Shown in pieces: positions 48,726 to 57,585 of a stretch of DNA of 64,000 nt; within the stretch, counting starts at the first letter, position 1, and every line of letters starts with the position of its first letter. This DNA comes from Aldehydirespirator sp965220645 (lineage in GTDB: Bacteria > Actinomycetota > Acidimicrobiia > Acidimicrobiales > Aldehydirespiratoraceae), in assembly GCA_965220645.1 (NCBI GenBank), contig OZ244836.1, positions 3,481,665 through 3,545,664 of the forward strand, given 5' to 3'. The notes under the pieces are model-generated. The model did not search any database. It was not told where the DNA came from and saw nothing but the letters and a program-made list of their open reading frames with translations. A program made the position numbers and the translations under genes.

Positions 48726-49853
48726 CTAGAGCTTGGTCGTGATCTCGTCGAACTCGGGGTGGTTGAACGGGATGTCCGCAATCACCTGGTCGATGTTGTC
48801 GGCCGTGGCCATGACCTGCTCGATTCCCACCTCGAAGGTCGGCGTGCCGCCCTCGAGCGCCTTGCGCAGCTCGAGCGTCGGCAACCGGCCCAGGTCCGCG
48901 GGCGAGAAGTACCGGGTGCCCGCCAGATACGGGGTGCCGAACCAGTCCAGCAGCGGCTCATCGATGTCCGAGGTGAGGTGGATGACGTTCTCGATCCCGT
49001 TCGTCTGGAGGAACGTACAGATCCCGCCGGCCATGACGGCTGCGTAGTCGATGATGATCGAGGCATCCGGATTGGCCTGGAGTCCCGTCTCCACAATCTG
49101 AACCGCGGCGGCAGGATCGAAGAATCCCTGCTCGCGCACCACTACCTCCCAGTCGGAGCTGATGACGGCATCAAAGCCCTCGTCGATCTTCTCGGAGAAG
49201 CCCTGCCCGACTATGCCCTGGACGACGATGATCTGTCCTGGTTCGGTGTTCTCCATGACCCAGTTGGCGAGGAGCCTTCCGCCGGTGGCGGAGTCGATGT
49301 TGGCCACCGACACGAACTCCTCGTCTCCGGGGCTCGGGCCAGGCCAGACACAGTTCGCCACCGGGACTCCCTGGGCATTCGCAGTCGCAGCCGCGCCGAC
49401 CACCGCCTGGTAGTCGACGGGCAGCACAACCAGACCATCGACGCCTTGGGCGAGCATCGACTCCATGTCCGAGACCTGCTTGGCCACATCGAAGTTCGCG
49501 TTGGTGGACGTGAACTCGTACCCGGTGCCCTCGAGAGCCTTCAGGACCCCGGCAGCCAAGTACTGCGTGTAGGGCACGAGGACGTTCAGCGAAAGACCGA
49601 TCGTCTTGCCGGTGCCAACGAGTTCGGCTTCAGTCGTGGTGGGCGCCGCCGTAGTCGTGGGCGCGGCCGTCGTGGCGGGGGCCGCAGTGGTGGCCGGCGT
49701 GGCCGTGCCAGCGTCGTCTCCGCAGGCCGCCAGCAGCGCCGCGGCACCGCCTGCGACGATGAAGCTCCTCCTTGATGGAGTCCAGAGTGGTGATCGGACG
49801 GTCTCGTTCGCTTCAGGATCAATCGATAGTCTCATGGGCTTCTCCACGGTCAT
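48726..49853 (-). CDS. ABC substrate-binding lipoprotein, RbsB type, Tat signal
   Basis: A 375-residue periplasmic-binding-protein type 1. A twin-arginine signal SRRSFIVAGGAAALLAAC combines with a lipobox Cys, so the protein is probably exported folded and then lipidated. A Thr/Ala linker follows, then the binding domain (GLSLNVLVPYTQYLAAGVLKALE, LAQGVDGLVVLPVDY). The start at 49853 has AGGAG 9 bases upstream. It opens the operon running through creatininase, hyuAB and the molybdenum hydroxylase. It probably serves the ATPase and permease at 36459-39040. Confidence 0.9.
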   Translation of the reverse strand: MTVEKPMRLSIDPEANETVRSPLWTPSRRSFIVAGGAAALLAACGDDAGTATPATTAAPATTAAPTTTAAPTTTEAELVGTGKTIGLSLNVLVPYTQYLAAGVLKALEGTGYEFTSTNANFDVAKQVSDMESMLAQGVDGLVVLPVDYQAVVGAAATANAQGVPVANCVWPGPSPGDEEFVSVANIDSATGGRLLANWVMENTEPGQIIVVQGIVGQGFSEKIDEGFDAVISSDWEVVVREQGFFDPAAAVQIVETGLQANPDASIIIDYAAVMAGGICTFLQTNGIENVIHLTSDIDEPLLDWFGTPYLAGTRYFSPADLGRLPTLELRKALEGGTPTFEVGIEQVMATADNIDQVIADIPFNHPEFDEITTKL

Positions 49854-49933
49854 TGTCTTGTGCTCCTGTTCTGATGATGAGGAACTCAGCCAAGAGTCCC
49901 CCGTTGGCATCGGCCTGTGTTGCCCCCTGGCAT

Positions 49934-49948
49934 CGGCCTATAAGGCCG
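49934..49948. promoter_or_regulatory. Short palindrome upstream of the binding-protein gene
   Basis: CGGCCT-ATA-AGGCCG lies about 80 bases upstream of the RbsB-like gene. It may be an operator or part of a promoter for the 48.7-40 kb operon. Apart from this and the DUF368 fragment, nothing is seen in 49854-50267. Confidence 0.35.
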
Positions 49949-50009
49949 TCGGCCAGAATAGCACTCTGTCGCGTCGCAACCAGAAGCGAGAGACTCTGTC
50001 ACGGCAGTT

Positions 50010-50087
50010 GGCGCGGTGGGCTTCGCGGTGGGCTTCGCGGTGGGCTTCGCGGTGGTCCTGCTGATCACCCGGCTGGCCCGAGACTGA
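50010..50087 (+). pseudogene. C-terminal remnant of a DUF368 gene
   Basis: Reading frame ends ...AVGFAVVLLITRLARD-stop, closely matching the end of the DUF368 protein at 32302-33237 (AVGFAVVLLVARLARPEPS-stop). The VGFA segment is repeated three times in tandem (12-bp-type GTGGGCTTCGCG units). No upstream part of the gene remains. Confidence 0.65.
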
Positions 50088-50267
50088 GCGAACTGTCGGC
50101 GCGAAGACGGAGCGGCTGAGGGCACCCTGACACTCCGGGCCATGGAAGTTGAGATCCGTCACGCGCCCAGCTTCAGAGTGGTCAAGTGCCTGCTTCGGAG
50201 GGGGCGAACAGCTCGAAATGGAGGCCGGAGCCATGATGGCTCACTCGATGGGCGTCGAGCCCGGCGG

Positions 50268-50669
50268 TCAGGTTCCTATGACGGTGAGACCGGCGGAGCG
50301 GGCGGCTTGGGCTTGGCGCAGGTCGAACGTGAGCAACGTGGTGGACTCGCCGGCGCGGCGGGCCGCGGCCACGTGGAGCGCGTCCAGGGAGCGGCAGCGC
50401 GTCTGCTCGGCGATGCGGGCGGCTTCGTTGCAGGTGACGTGGTCGAGGCTCACCAGCGCGAACGCGTCCAGGTCGGCCTGAACCTGCCGGCGGGCGGTGA
50501 GCAGATCGTCTCCCTCCAGCAAGCGGGCCAGGTTTCGGCGCAGCTCCACCTCGGTCAGGCGCGACGTCACGAGTACGGGGTCGGTGGCCATGAGCTCGTC
50601 GGCAACTTCGGAGTCCCGCTCGGCGATGTAGCGCTTCAACAATGCGCTGGTGTCCACGTAGAGGGTCAT
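50268..50669 (-). CDS. VapC-like PIN-domain toxin
   Basis: A 133-residue PIN-domain ribonuclease. The first acidic motif is LYVDTSALLKRY, followed by VTSRLTEVELRRNLAR and the C-terminal acidic block RSLDALHVAAARRAGESTTLLTFDLRQAQAA. It is expected to cut RNA when released from its antitoxin. The start at 50669 lies 10 bases after the antitoxin stop, the standard toxin-antitoxin layout. The family match includes all four usual acidic positions as far as can be judged. Confidence 0.88.
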   Translation of the reverse strand: MTLYVDTSALLKRYIAERDSEVADELMATDPVLVTSRLTEVELRRNLARLLEGDDLLTARRQVQADLDAFALVSLDHVTCNEAARIAEQTRCRSLDALHVAAARRAGESTTLLTFDLRQAQAARSAGLTVIGT

Positions 50670-50679
50670 GTTCGGCCGG

Positions 50680-50934
50680 TCATCCGCGGTCCTCGTCGAG
50701 AACGTCGGCCGTGCTCCGGGGCGCGCGGAAGCGCCGGGCCGGCTGCAGGCGGGTCCGGGAGGCGGGTGTGATCCAGCCCTCCTCGATGCCCCGCTCGATG
50801 GTCGATGGACGCTCAAGGCCGACGAGGCGGGCCACGGGCCTGCCCCGGTCGGTGACCACAATCTGCTCGCCGTTGGCAGCCCGGCTGACGTATTCTGACA
50901 GCTTGGCCTTCAGTTCCCGTATCCCGACGGTCAT
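50680..50934 (-). CDS. Phd/YefM-type antitoxin
   Basis: An 84-residue antitoxin of the Phd/YefM fold. The N-terminus VGIRELKAKLSEYVSRAANGEQIVVTDRGRPVARLV is diagnostic. An Arg-rich tail (LQPARRFRAPRS) probably wraps the toxin. It is encoded just upstream of the VapC-like toxin. A 9-bp inverted repeat overlaps its start codon, which fits autorepression by the toxin-antitoxin complex. Confidence 0.9.
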   Translation of the reverse strand: MTVGIRELKAKLSEYVSRAANGEQIVVTDRGRPVARLVGLERPSTIERGIEEGWITPASRTRLQPARRFRAPRSTADVLDEDRG

Positions 50935-50965
50935 GTAGTCATATTATCGTCTATAGTGACTACAT
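50933..50965. promoter_or_regulatory. Operator palindrome of the toxin-antitoxin pair
   Basis: Perfect 9-bp arms ATGTAGTCA (50933-50941) and TGACTACAT (50957-50965) flank a 15-base AT-rich spacer containing GATAAT on the minus strand, a plausible -10 box. The left arm overlaps the antitoxin start codon. Confidence 0.65.
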
Positions 50966-51243
50966 CGATCGATGCTGGCCGGCCCGGCGCCCGCCGCGAT
51001 GGTGTCGCCCGCACGCAGCGGCTGCTGGAGGCCCAGCATCTCGAGTCGCTGGCTCCCCGGCTCGACTGGCTCGACGGAGCGACGATCTACCGGGACCTCA
51101 GGCAGCGCGGGGTGACTGTGCGATCACCGGTCGACGCCTTGATCGCAGCGGTGGCCATCCGACTCGATCTTCCCGTGCTACACCGCGACCGGGACTTCGG
51201 AGCCATCGCCCACTACACGCCGCTGCGGCTGATCGCGGTCTGA
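50956..51243 (+). pseudogene. C-terminal part of a second PIN-domain gene
   Basis: A 95-codon ORF whose second half (LRQRGVTVRSPVDALIAAVAIRLDLPVLHRDRDFGAIAHYTPLRLI) matches the C-terminal PIN motif set, including D in SPVDALIA and D in HRDRDF. The N-terminal strand with the first catalytic Asp is missing, and the ORF begins within the operator of the neighbouring pair. It is most likely a truncated toxin gene. Confidence 0.7.
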
Positions 51244-51269
51244 CCCGTCGCGGTCCACGCGGTGGAGGG

Positions 51270-52436
51270 CTAAGCGCGGACGCGGCGACGTTTGCGGGCG
51301 GGCAGGGTGATGGAGTCCGAGAACTGGTAGAGCAATGCTCCCGCCAGAGTGAGGACGATGACGTAGGCGGCTGCGAGCGCACCCAGGTTGCTCTCGCGGG
51401 CGATGCCCAGCTCGGCGATGACGATCGAGAACTCCCCGTGGGCGATCAGGGCGGCCCCGGCCCGCAGCCGACCGGGCTTGCCGATGCCGGCTCGTGCGGC
51501 TGCGATCCAGCCGGAGGCGATCTTGGTGACGACGGTGACCGCAGCAATGGTGAGCGCGGCGACAGCCACGCCCGGTAGCAGGCTGAGATCTACTTGCAGC
51601 CCGAAGAACACGAAGAAGACGGCCGCGAACAGGTTGCGCAGCGGCAGCAGCAGCCCCCGGGCGTGCGAGACGATGTCGCCCGAAAGCGCCACGCCCACCA
51701 CGAAGGCACCGACCGCGGTCGAGATGTGGAGCAGTTCGGCGAGGCCGGCGACAAGCAGGGTGCCGCCCAACAGGGTCAGCAAGAGCGCTTCGCTGGACTG
51801 GCTCAAGGCGATGGCGCTGAGCCGGTCGCCCAGCACGTAGGCGACGCCGAGCACCCCCAGCACCGCCGCCAGCGAGATCGCGACGGTCACGGTGGTGCTC
51901 AGGGCCGAGCCGCCGACGATCAGGCCGGTCACGATCGGCAGGTACAGCACCATGGCGAGATCCTCGATGACGAGCACGCTGAGGATGACTGAAGTCTCGT
52001 GGTTGCCAATCCGGTCGAGGTCGGCCACCAGCTTGGCCACGATGCCCGACGAGGAGATGTAGGTCACGCCGCCGAGCAGGGCTGCGACGATCGGGTCGAA
52101 GCCGAGGATCAGTCCGGCCACGAACCCGGGCAGGAAGTTCAGGACCACATCGACGATCCCGGCAAGCGTCGACCGGCGCACATTCTCGATCAGTTCGCGG
52201 GTCGAGAACTCCAGTCCCAGCATCAACAGCATCAAGATGACGCCGATTTCGGCGCCCACCTCTATGAAGTCCTCAGAAGCGTCCATCTCGACGAGGCCGC
52301 CCTCGCCGAGGGCCAGCCCGGCGAGCAGATACAGCGGGAGGGCAGGCAGGCCGATCCGGCGGGCCAGGCGGGCGACGACCGCCAAGGCCAACACGAGCGC
52401 ACCCAACTCGATGACCAGCAGATCGCCGGTGTGCAT
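51270..52436 (-). CDS. CPA2-type monovalent cation/proton antiporter (KhtU-like)
   Basis: A 388-residue membrane protein with about eleven hydrophobic spans and the CPA2 exchanger pattern (LAGLALGEGGLVEM, LMLGLEFSTRELI, ALLGGVTYISSSGIVAKLV, ILSVLVIEDLAMVLYLPI). It exchanges potassium or sodium for protons. It has no C-terminal RCK domain; the adjacent upstream gene supplies a TrkA-C protein instead. That matches the KhtT/KhtU two-component layout. The gap to that gene is 13 bases. Confidence 0.88.
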   Translation of the reverse strand: MHTGDLLVIELGALVLALAVVARLARRIGLPALPLYLLAGLALGEGGLVEMDASEDFIEVGAEIGVILMLLMLGLEFSTRELIENVRRSTLAGIVDVVLNFLPGFVAGLILGFDPIVAALLGGVTYISSSGIVAKLVADLDRIGNHETSVILSVLVIEDLAMVLYLPIVTGLIVGGSALSTTVTVAISLAAVLGVLGVAYVLGDRLSAIALSQSSEALLLTLLGGTLLVAGLAELLHISTAVGAFVVGVALSGDIVSHARGLLLPLRNLFAAVFFVFFGLQVDLSLLPGVAVAALTIAAVTVVTKIASGWIAAARAGIGKPGRLRAGAALIAHGEFSIVIAELGIARESNLGALAAAYVIVLTLAGALLYQFSDSITLPARKRRRVRA

Positions 52437-52449
52437 CGGCTAGGCCGAT

Positions 52450-52941
52450 CTAGTCTTCAGCACGCCTGAGCAGCCGGGTGGCGGCCTTGACCGCGGAGGG
52501 GACGCCCACCACCACTGCGGTGTCGCCGGCTTCGAGACGCTCGTTCCCGCCCGGTATGGGGATGGAGCCCGTCTCGCTGACGAGAGCGACCACTCCGGCG
52601 CCGGTCTTCGCCCGCAGTTCGGCCTCGGCGAGGGTGCACCCGGCGAGCGACGATCTGGAATCGATCGTGACCCACGAGATCACAAGGTCCTCCAGGCGGT
52701 GCACCGCGTCGTCAAGATGCTCCAACACGGGACTGCCGCCCAGCAGCTCGCCCAGAGTGTGTCCCTCGTCCTCGCTCAGCTGGATGCTCTCGCAGGCGCG
52801 ATCGGCGTCCCGCTCGTCGTAGACCACGAGGTCGCGCCGGCCGGTCTGATGGGCGACCACGCCGACGCAGCGGCCAGCGTCGGTCTGCAAGTCGAAACGA
52901 ATCCCCACTCCGGGCAGGTCAGTCTCGGTCACCTTCCTCAC
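52450..52941 (-). CDS. TrkA-C (RCK_C) domain regulatory subunit (KhtT-like)
   Basis: A 163-residue soluble protein. The C-terminal half (SSLAGCTLAEAELRAKTGAGVVALVSETGSIPIPGGNERLEAGDTAVVVGVPSAV) is an RCK_C domain. The N-terminal half, about 75 residues, resembles KhtT (MRKVTETDLPGVGIRFDLQT). It probably gates the antiporter encoded 13 bases downstream, in response to nucleotide or pH. It is the first gene of a two-gene operon. Confidence 0.87.
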   Translation of the reverse strand: MRKVTETDLPGVGIRFDLQTDAGRCVGVVAHQTGRRDLVVYDERDADRACESIQLSEDEGHTLGELLGGSPVLEHLDDAVHRLEDLVISWVTIDSRSSLAGCTLAEAELRAKTGAGVVALVSETGSIPIPGGNERLEAGDTAVVVGVPSAVKAATRLLRRAED

Positions 52942-53000
52942 TGGGTCCTCCTCTCTGAGCCTCGTTCTGGCAGGGACACTAGCTAAAGCGGCCGGTGCCT

Positions 53001-53490
53001 AGGGCTGCCAGCGTCAGGGCTGCCAGCGTCAGGGCTGCCAGCGTCAGGGCTGCCAGCGTCAGGGCTGCCAGCGTCAGGGCTGCCAGCGTCAGGGCTGCCA
53101 GCGTCAGGGCTGCCAGCGTCAGGGCTGCCAGCGTCAGGGCTGCCAGCGTCAGGGCTGCCAGCGTCAGGGCTGCCAGCGTCAGGGCTGCCAGCGTCAGGGC
53201 TGCCAGCGTCAGGGCTGCCAGCGTCAGGGCTGCCAGCGTCAGGGCTGCCAGCGTCAGGGCTGCCAGCGTCAGGGCTGCCAGCGTCAGGGCTGCCAGCGTC
53301 AGGGCTGCCAGCGTCAGGGCTGCCAGCGTCAGGGCTGCCAGCGTCAGGGCTGCCAGCGTCAGGGCTGCCAGCGTCAGGGCTGCCAGCGTCAGGGCTGCCA
53401 GCGTCAGGGCTGCCAGCGTCAGGGCTGCCAGCGTCAGGGCTGCCAGCGTCAGGGCTGCCAGCGTCAGGGCTGCCAGCGTCAGGGCTGCCA
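53001..53490. repeat. 15-bp tandem repeat, about 32.7 units
   Basis: Near-perfect units of CTGGCAGCCCTGACG (minus strand). On the minus strand the first unit is the last codons of the DUF3179 gene (Trp-Gln-Pro-stop plus CGC), so every unit carries a copy of the gene end and its TGA. It fills the gap to the antiporter operon; nothing else is seen in 52942-53478. Confidence 0.97.
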
Positions 53491-55113
53491 GAGGAGGGTG
53501 TCGGGCATGAACTGGCTCCAGGCGAACCAGAACGACTGATGGCCCTCGATCTCGTTGCCGGCCGCATCGGTGGCCCGCACCCCGCCGCCGTCGAGGCGGA
53601 GCGTCACCCCGGCTAGCTCCACGCTGCTGCCGGCTTCGAGGGCGTCCGCGGCGGCTTCGACCGGGAATGCGACCGGGGTGCCGTCGAGGACTACGCCGAA
53701 GACCTGGTCGTGGACGCCGAGGGTGGCGTCCATGTCGCCGATCGGGAAGATGGGTCCGTCGTCGTCACGGCCCCGCAGCGGGTCGAGCGGGTACTGGCGG
53801 CCGATCCCGCCGTCCTCGGCGATGATCGTGGTGTCGGGATGGGCGGCCTTCCACTCTCCCCAGGTGGTGGTGACCACCGTCGCCTGGTTGAGCACCACCC
53901 CCTGCTCGCGCAGCGGCCCGGAGACCGCCTCGCCGGTGAACGTGTCGAACACGGACTTGGTGACGAGGTCGTACATGACCTTGTTGGACCGGGCCAGCAG
54001 GCCCGAGGTGCGCAGGACGGGCTGGGTCACGTCTGCGGGGACGTCGTCGGTGAAATACGCCTGGGCAGAGCCGCACAGCGTGCAGTAGGGCATGCCGATC
54101 CTGCGGCCCCCGAGCGTGTCGTTGACCATCTCGTGGATCTCCATGATGTGGCGGGGGTAGGCCCGGGCCTCGTCGTTGATGACGACCGCGAACACGATGC
54201 CGTCGTCGGAGTACCACGATCCGCCGGCCGCGCCGGTCACCGCGGGATCGTCCAGCGCGGGGATGCAGCCCGCGGGGCAGCCTCTGGGGTCGCCGAGCGG
54301 CCGGTCGTCGATCCGCACTCCGCCCCAGCTCACGAGGCGCCAGTCGATGTTGGCGTCGGGGTCGGCGAACAGCGGCTCCCAGCCGGCGTCGACCAGCAGG
54401 AACAGGCGGTGCTTGTAGTCGGCGTAGGTGTCGAAGGCGGGGAGGTCCCACGCGATCAGATGATCCGTGACCGACTGCCACCGGCTCCGCTCGGCCACGG
54501 GGTCGTCGTTCAGCCTCACGCCGGTCAGCCGCTCGAAGGCTGAGACCGCCCCGTCGTGGATGTCGCCGATGTAGAAGAACCGGAGGAGGTCGGACAGTAT
54601 CCACGCGAGCCGGGCGTCTTGTGAGTCGGCGAGGCTGGCGACGGTGCCGCCGTCGAACCCGCCCAGTTCCAGGCCGGCCCAGATGATCTCGAGGGTGTCG
54701 ATGGTGAGCTGGTCGATCGGGCCGATCGGGCCGGTCGGAGTGTCCGGGGCGGGCGGGAACTCGTACCCCAGGAAGTTCCGCAGGGCGCCAGCCTCCCGGG
54801 GGGTTATCGGCTCGGCCGCGGTGGTGCCGGTCTCCAGGGACTCCTGTGTCGGCTCCGGTGACTCGGCCTCTGGCGTTGCAGGCTCCGGGGCTTCAGCTTC
54901 TGGCGCCTCGGCCTCGGGAGTCTCAGCCTCGGGCGTGTCGGTCTCCGGAGTCTCGGCGGGTGTCGGGTCGCCGGTGAACGCGGTCGTGTCCATGTCGTCG
55001 CCCGAACAGGCCGCAGCAACCAGCGCCAGGCCGGTCAGCAGGGCGAGTAGCAGAACCAGCAGCACGCGTGGAGCGCGCCGGGCGCATGCGCGGGCGCGGG
55101 CGCGGGCGATCAC
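53479..55113 (-). CDS. DUF3179 domain lipoprotein
   Basis: A 544-residue secreted protein. A signal peptide with lipobox (LLALLTGLALVAAAC) is followed by a Glu/Thr/Pro-rich linker (ETDTPEAETPEAEAPEAEAPE). The DUF3179 domain contains DPRGCPAGCIPALDDP, RAYPRHIMEIHEMVND, PYCTLCGSAQAYF and FDTFTGEAVSGPL. Its function is not established. The domain holds a CxxC (CTLC) that could bind metal or a redox partner. The C-terminal codons are the source of the 15-bp tandem array that follows. The N-terminal Arg/Ala run suggests that the real start may lie slightly downstream. Confidence 0.85.
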   Translation of the reverse strand: MIARARARACARRAPRVLLVLLLALLTGLALVAAACSGDDMDTTAFTGDPTPAETPETDTPEAETPEAEAPEAEAPEPATPEAESPEPTQESLETGTTAAEPITPREAGALRNFLGYEFPPAPDTPTGPIGPIDQLTIDTLEIIWAGLELGGFDGGTVASLADSQDARLAWILSDLLRFFYIGDIHDGAVSAFERLTGVRLNDDPVAERSRWQSVTDHLIAWDLPAFDTYADYKHRLFLLVDAGWEPLFADPDANIDWRLVSWGGVRIDDRPLGDPRGCPAGCIPALDDPAVTGAAGGSWYSDDGIVFAVVINDEARAYPRHIMEIHEMVNDTLGGRRIGMPYCTLCGSAQAYFTDDVPADVTQPVLRTSGLLARSNKVMYDLVTKSVFDTFTGEAVSGPLREQGVVLNQATVVTTTWGEWKAAHPDTTIIAEDGGIGRQYPLDPLRGRDDDGPIFPIGDMDATLGVHDQVFGVVLDGTPVAFPVEAAADALEAGSSVELAGVTLRLDGGGVRATDAAGNEIEGHQSFWFAWSQFMPDTLLWQP

Positions 55114-55149
55114 CTCACCACGCTAGAGGGCCGGGCGCGTTGCATGCTC

Positions 55150-55434
55150 CGGTCCGCGTGGGCCGCCAGGCGGGGGGGCGACAAGAGGTGTGGGGCGTCA
55201 GCCGTGGGCCGCCAGGCGGGGGGGCGACAAGAGGTGTGGGGCGTCAGCCGTGGGCCACCAGGCGGGGGGGCGACAAGAGGTGTGGGCGTCAGCCGTGGGC
55301 CACCAGCCGTGGGCCACCAGCCGTGGGCCACCAGCCGTGGGCCACCAGCCGGGGCCACCAGCCGTGGGCCACCAGCCGTGGGCCACCAGCCGTGGGCCAC
55401 CAGCCGTGGGCCACCAGCCGGGGCCACCAGGCAA
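55150..55434. repeat. 46-bp and 14-bp nested tandem repeats
   Basis: Three units of about 46 bp beginning GTGGGCCGCCAGGCGGG change into about ten units of CCGTGGGCCACCAG. They fill the 341-base gap between the TPR and DUF3179 genes. No gene is seen in the gap. Confidence 0.9.
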
Positions 55435-55454
55435 GGGCGGGCACGCGGGGGTGT

Positions 55455-57143
55455 TCAGGCGGCGCGTTCTAGGCGGCAGTAGCAGGACGACTCGATGGGG
55501 ACATCAGCTCGGGCCTGGGCCACGTCGAGGCGCTGCTTGATGTGGTTGGCCTCGACGGTCTCGCCCCGGCGGGTGAGGCACTCGTGGAGCCCGTGCAGGC
55601 TCCAGACGTTGTCGGGATGCCAGCAGGCCCGCCGCAGCTGGCCGTCCAGACCGAGGTCGGCCCGGTAGGCGGCCTCCGCCTCGGTCAGCCGGCCCTGCTC
55701 CATCAGCAGCGCGCCCAGGGCGTGGCGGGTGGGCTGCATCCAACCCCACGGCTCGTCGTAGGGCAGGTTGTCGTCGAGCTCGACCGCCCGGTTGAGATGC
55801 TCGAAGGCGGCGTCGAAGTTGCCCCGGCGGTACTCGATCTCGCCGGTCATCATGGCCTCGGCCACGGCCAGGATGTCGAGGCCGGTGTTGTTGAACAGCA
55901 TCCGGCTCTCCGGAACCCGGTCCCGGGCGGCGTAGAAGGCCTGCTGCTCGGCCACCGCCTCGTCGACCCGCTCGGTGGAGGCGTACGCCACCGCCCGGGC
56001 GTAGCGCATCATGGCGGTGGTGACGCAGTAGAGCTCGGCGTCCTCGGGGAAGGGCTGGTCGACGATCTCCTGCCACTTCCCGAAGCGGATCAGCACGTGC
56101 TGCTTGACCGGCACGAAGCCCTCGAGCCAGTCGGCCATGGGCGGGGAGCCGGTGCGGAGCAGATCGGCGGGCAGGGTGCGGATCATCTCGTCGGCGGCGT
56201 CGGCGGCCGGGCCGTACTGGCCCAGGAACATCGCCCCGTACACCTTGAAGTGATAGTTGTGGCAGCGGTAGGTGGAGTAGAAGTTCATCGGGCCCTCGGC
56301 GTCCAGGAACCGGCGGTCGGCCACCACGGCCGCGGAGTTGCGGGCCACAACGTTCTGGTAGTGGCCGCAGAGGACGTCGATGTGGGTCGGCATGTGGACC
56401 AGGTGCCCGGCGTCGGGGACCAGATCAACGAGCGTGTCGCCGGCCTTCAGAGCCCGCTCGGGGTGGGGCGACATCTCCATGAGGTGGATGTACATGTGCA
56501 GCAGGCCGGGATGCTGGTTGGCGCCCTTGCCGTCGAGCCCGGCGAAGGCGGTCTCGAGGACCTCGGTGGCTTCGAGGGTGCTGGCGCCGGTGGCCGGCTG
56601 GCCGGTGACCAGGTCCCACAGTGCCCAGGGAGTGCGGTTCATGATGGCCTCGGCGAACAGGGCGCAAACGTCGAGGTCGTCGGGGTGGGCCCGGTGGACG
56701 GCCCGCATGGCGTCGGCGTAGGCGTCGTTCCAGGGGCTGAAGTCCGCGATTTCGGAGGGTTCCTCGGGGCTGGAGGGGTAGCGCGCCGCCAGGGCGCCGA
56801 TCAGGGCCTGCTCGATGGTGCTGGCACCGGCGGCGGCGGCCGCGTCGGCAGCCGCCGCGGTGGCGGCCAGGGCCCGGTCGAGCGACTGGCACTTGTCGTC
56901 GTCGTCGAAGTCCTCCCAGGGCTTGTTGTAGTTGGGGCCGATGGCGTAGGCGATGCCCCAGTGGGCCATGGCGAGGTTGGGGTCATGCTCCAAGGCCCGC
57001 TCGAAGCAGACGACGGCCTCCTCGTGGTTGTAGCCGTAGCACCACGCCAGGCCGCGATCGAACCAGAGCTGGGCCTGGGGGTCCTGGGTGGTGACGGGCC
57101 AGGTGTATGACCCGAGGTCGTAGTACGCGGTGTCTTCGTGCAC
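55455..57143 (-). CDS. Tetratricopeptide repeat protein
   Basis: A 562-residue soluble helical-repeat protein. The first TPR lies at about residues 26-60 (AQLWFDRGLAWCYGYNHEEAVVCFERALEHDPNLAMAHWGIAYA). Further units lie near residues 430-520 (GEIEYRRGNFDAAFEHLNRAVELDDN, LLMEQGRLTEAEAAYRADLGLD). The centre contains HMYIHLMEMSPHPERALKAGD and HMPTHIDVLCGHYQNV, with several conserved His residues typical of a large family of uncharacterised bacterial TPR proteins. A metal-dependent activity is possible but not shown. The C-terminal CYC pair (SSCYCRLERAA) is unusual. Confidence 0.85.
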   Translation of the reverse strand: MHEDTAYYDLGSYTWPVTTQDPQAQLWFDRGLAWCYGYNHEEAVVCFERALEHDPNLAMAHWGIAYAIGPNYNKPWEDFDDDDKCQSLDRALAATAAAADAAAAAGASTIEQALIGALAARYPSSPEEPSEIADFSPWNDAYADAMRAVHRAHPDDLDVCALFAEAIMNRTPWALWDLVTGQPATGASTLEATEVLETAFAGLDGKGANQHPGLLHMYIHLMEMSPHPERALKAGDTLVDLVPDAGHLVHMPTHIDVLCGHYQNVVARNSAAVVADRRFLDAEGPMNFYSTYRCHNYHFKVYGAMFLGQYGPAADAADEMIRTLPADLLRTGSPPMADWLEGFVPVKQHVLIRFGKWQEIVDQPFPEDAELYCVTTAMMRYARAVAYASTERVDEAVAEQQAFYAARDRVPESRMLFNNTGLDILAVAEAMMTGEIEYRRGNFDAAFEHLNRAVELDDNLPYDEPWGWMQPTRHALGALLMEQGRLTEAEAAYRADLGLDGQLRRACWHPDNVWSLHGLHECLTRRGETVEANHIKQRLDVAQARADVPIESSCYCRLERAA

Positions 57144-57198
57144 TGGCTCTCAGCCTCCCGACGTTGCAGCGATCGGCTTGTGCTGCGACCCGAAAGTA

Positions 57199-57585
57199 CT
57201 ACTCCCCGGGGTCTGCTCGCTCTAGCCACCAGGTGAACGGCTCGGCTCCGGCGAGCATGGGGCCGTGCTCGTCCAGGAACACCGCGAGCGAACCGGCCAG
57301 CACGATCGCATGGTTGCCAGCCGAGCGGGGGAACCGATGAGGACGGGTGAAGATCAGCCCGGCGTGCTGGCGCCCCGCGGCGGAGATGCGCCGGTCGAGA
57401 GCGGCGAAGTCCTTGACGTTCTCGGTGACGATCGTTCGCCCATCGGCTGTCGCGACCTGGAGCAGTTCCTCATCGGCTAGCCCGATCAGGTCGACGCGCT
57501 CCTTGACGGCGATGGCGTCATGTCCGCTGTCTCGCAGCCAGGCCGCGATCTTCGAAGCGTGCATCTCGTCGAGGAGGAGCTTCAC
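57199..57585 (-). CDS. DUF5615 PIN-like toxin candidate
   Basis: A 128-residue protein with the DUF5615 start MKLLLDEMHASKIAAWLRDSGHD and the middle block DEELLQVATADGRTIVTENVKDF, which places the acidic residues of a PIN-like nuclease. It is encoded directly after a DUF433-like protein with an ATGA overlap, the usual order of this toxin-antitoxin type. Confidence 0.85.
   Translation of the reverse strand: MKLLLDEMHASKIAAWLRDSGHDAIAVKERVDLIGLADEELLQVATADGRTIVTENVKDFAALDRRISAAGRQHAGLIFTRPHRFPRSAGNHAIVLAGSLAVFLDEHGPMLAGAEPFTWWLERADPGE

Noticed and set aside
52983..53567. Repeat proteins (SPDAG)n and (RAASV)n over the 15-bp array
   Set aside because: They are open frames only because the unit is 15 bp. 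The array is explained by amplification of the DUF3179 gene end.
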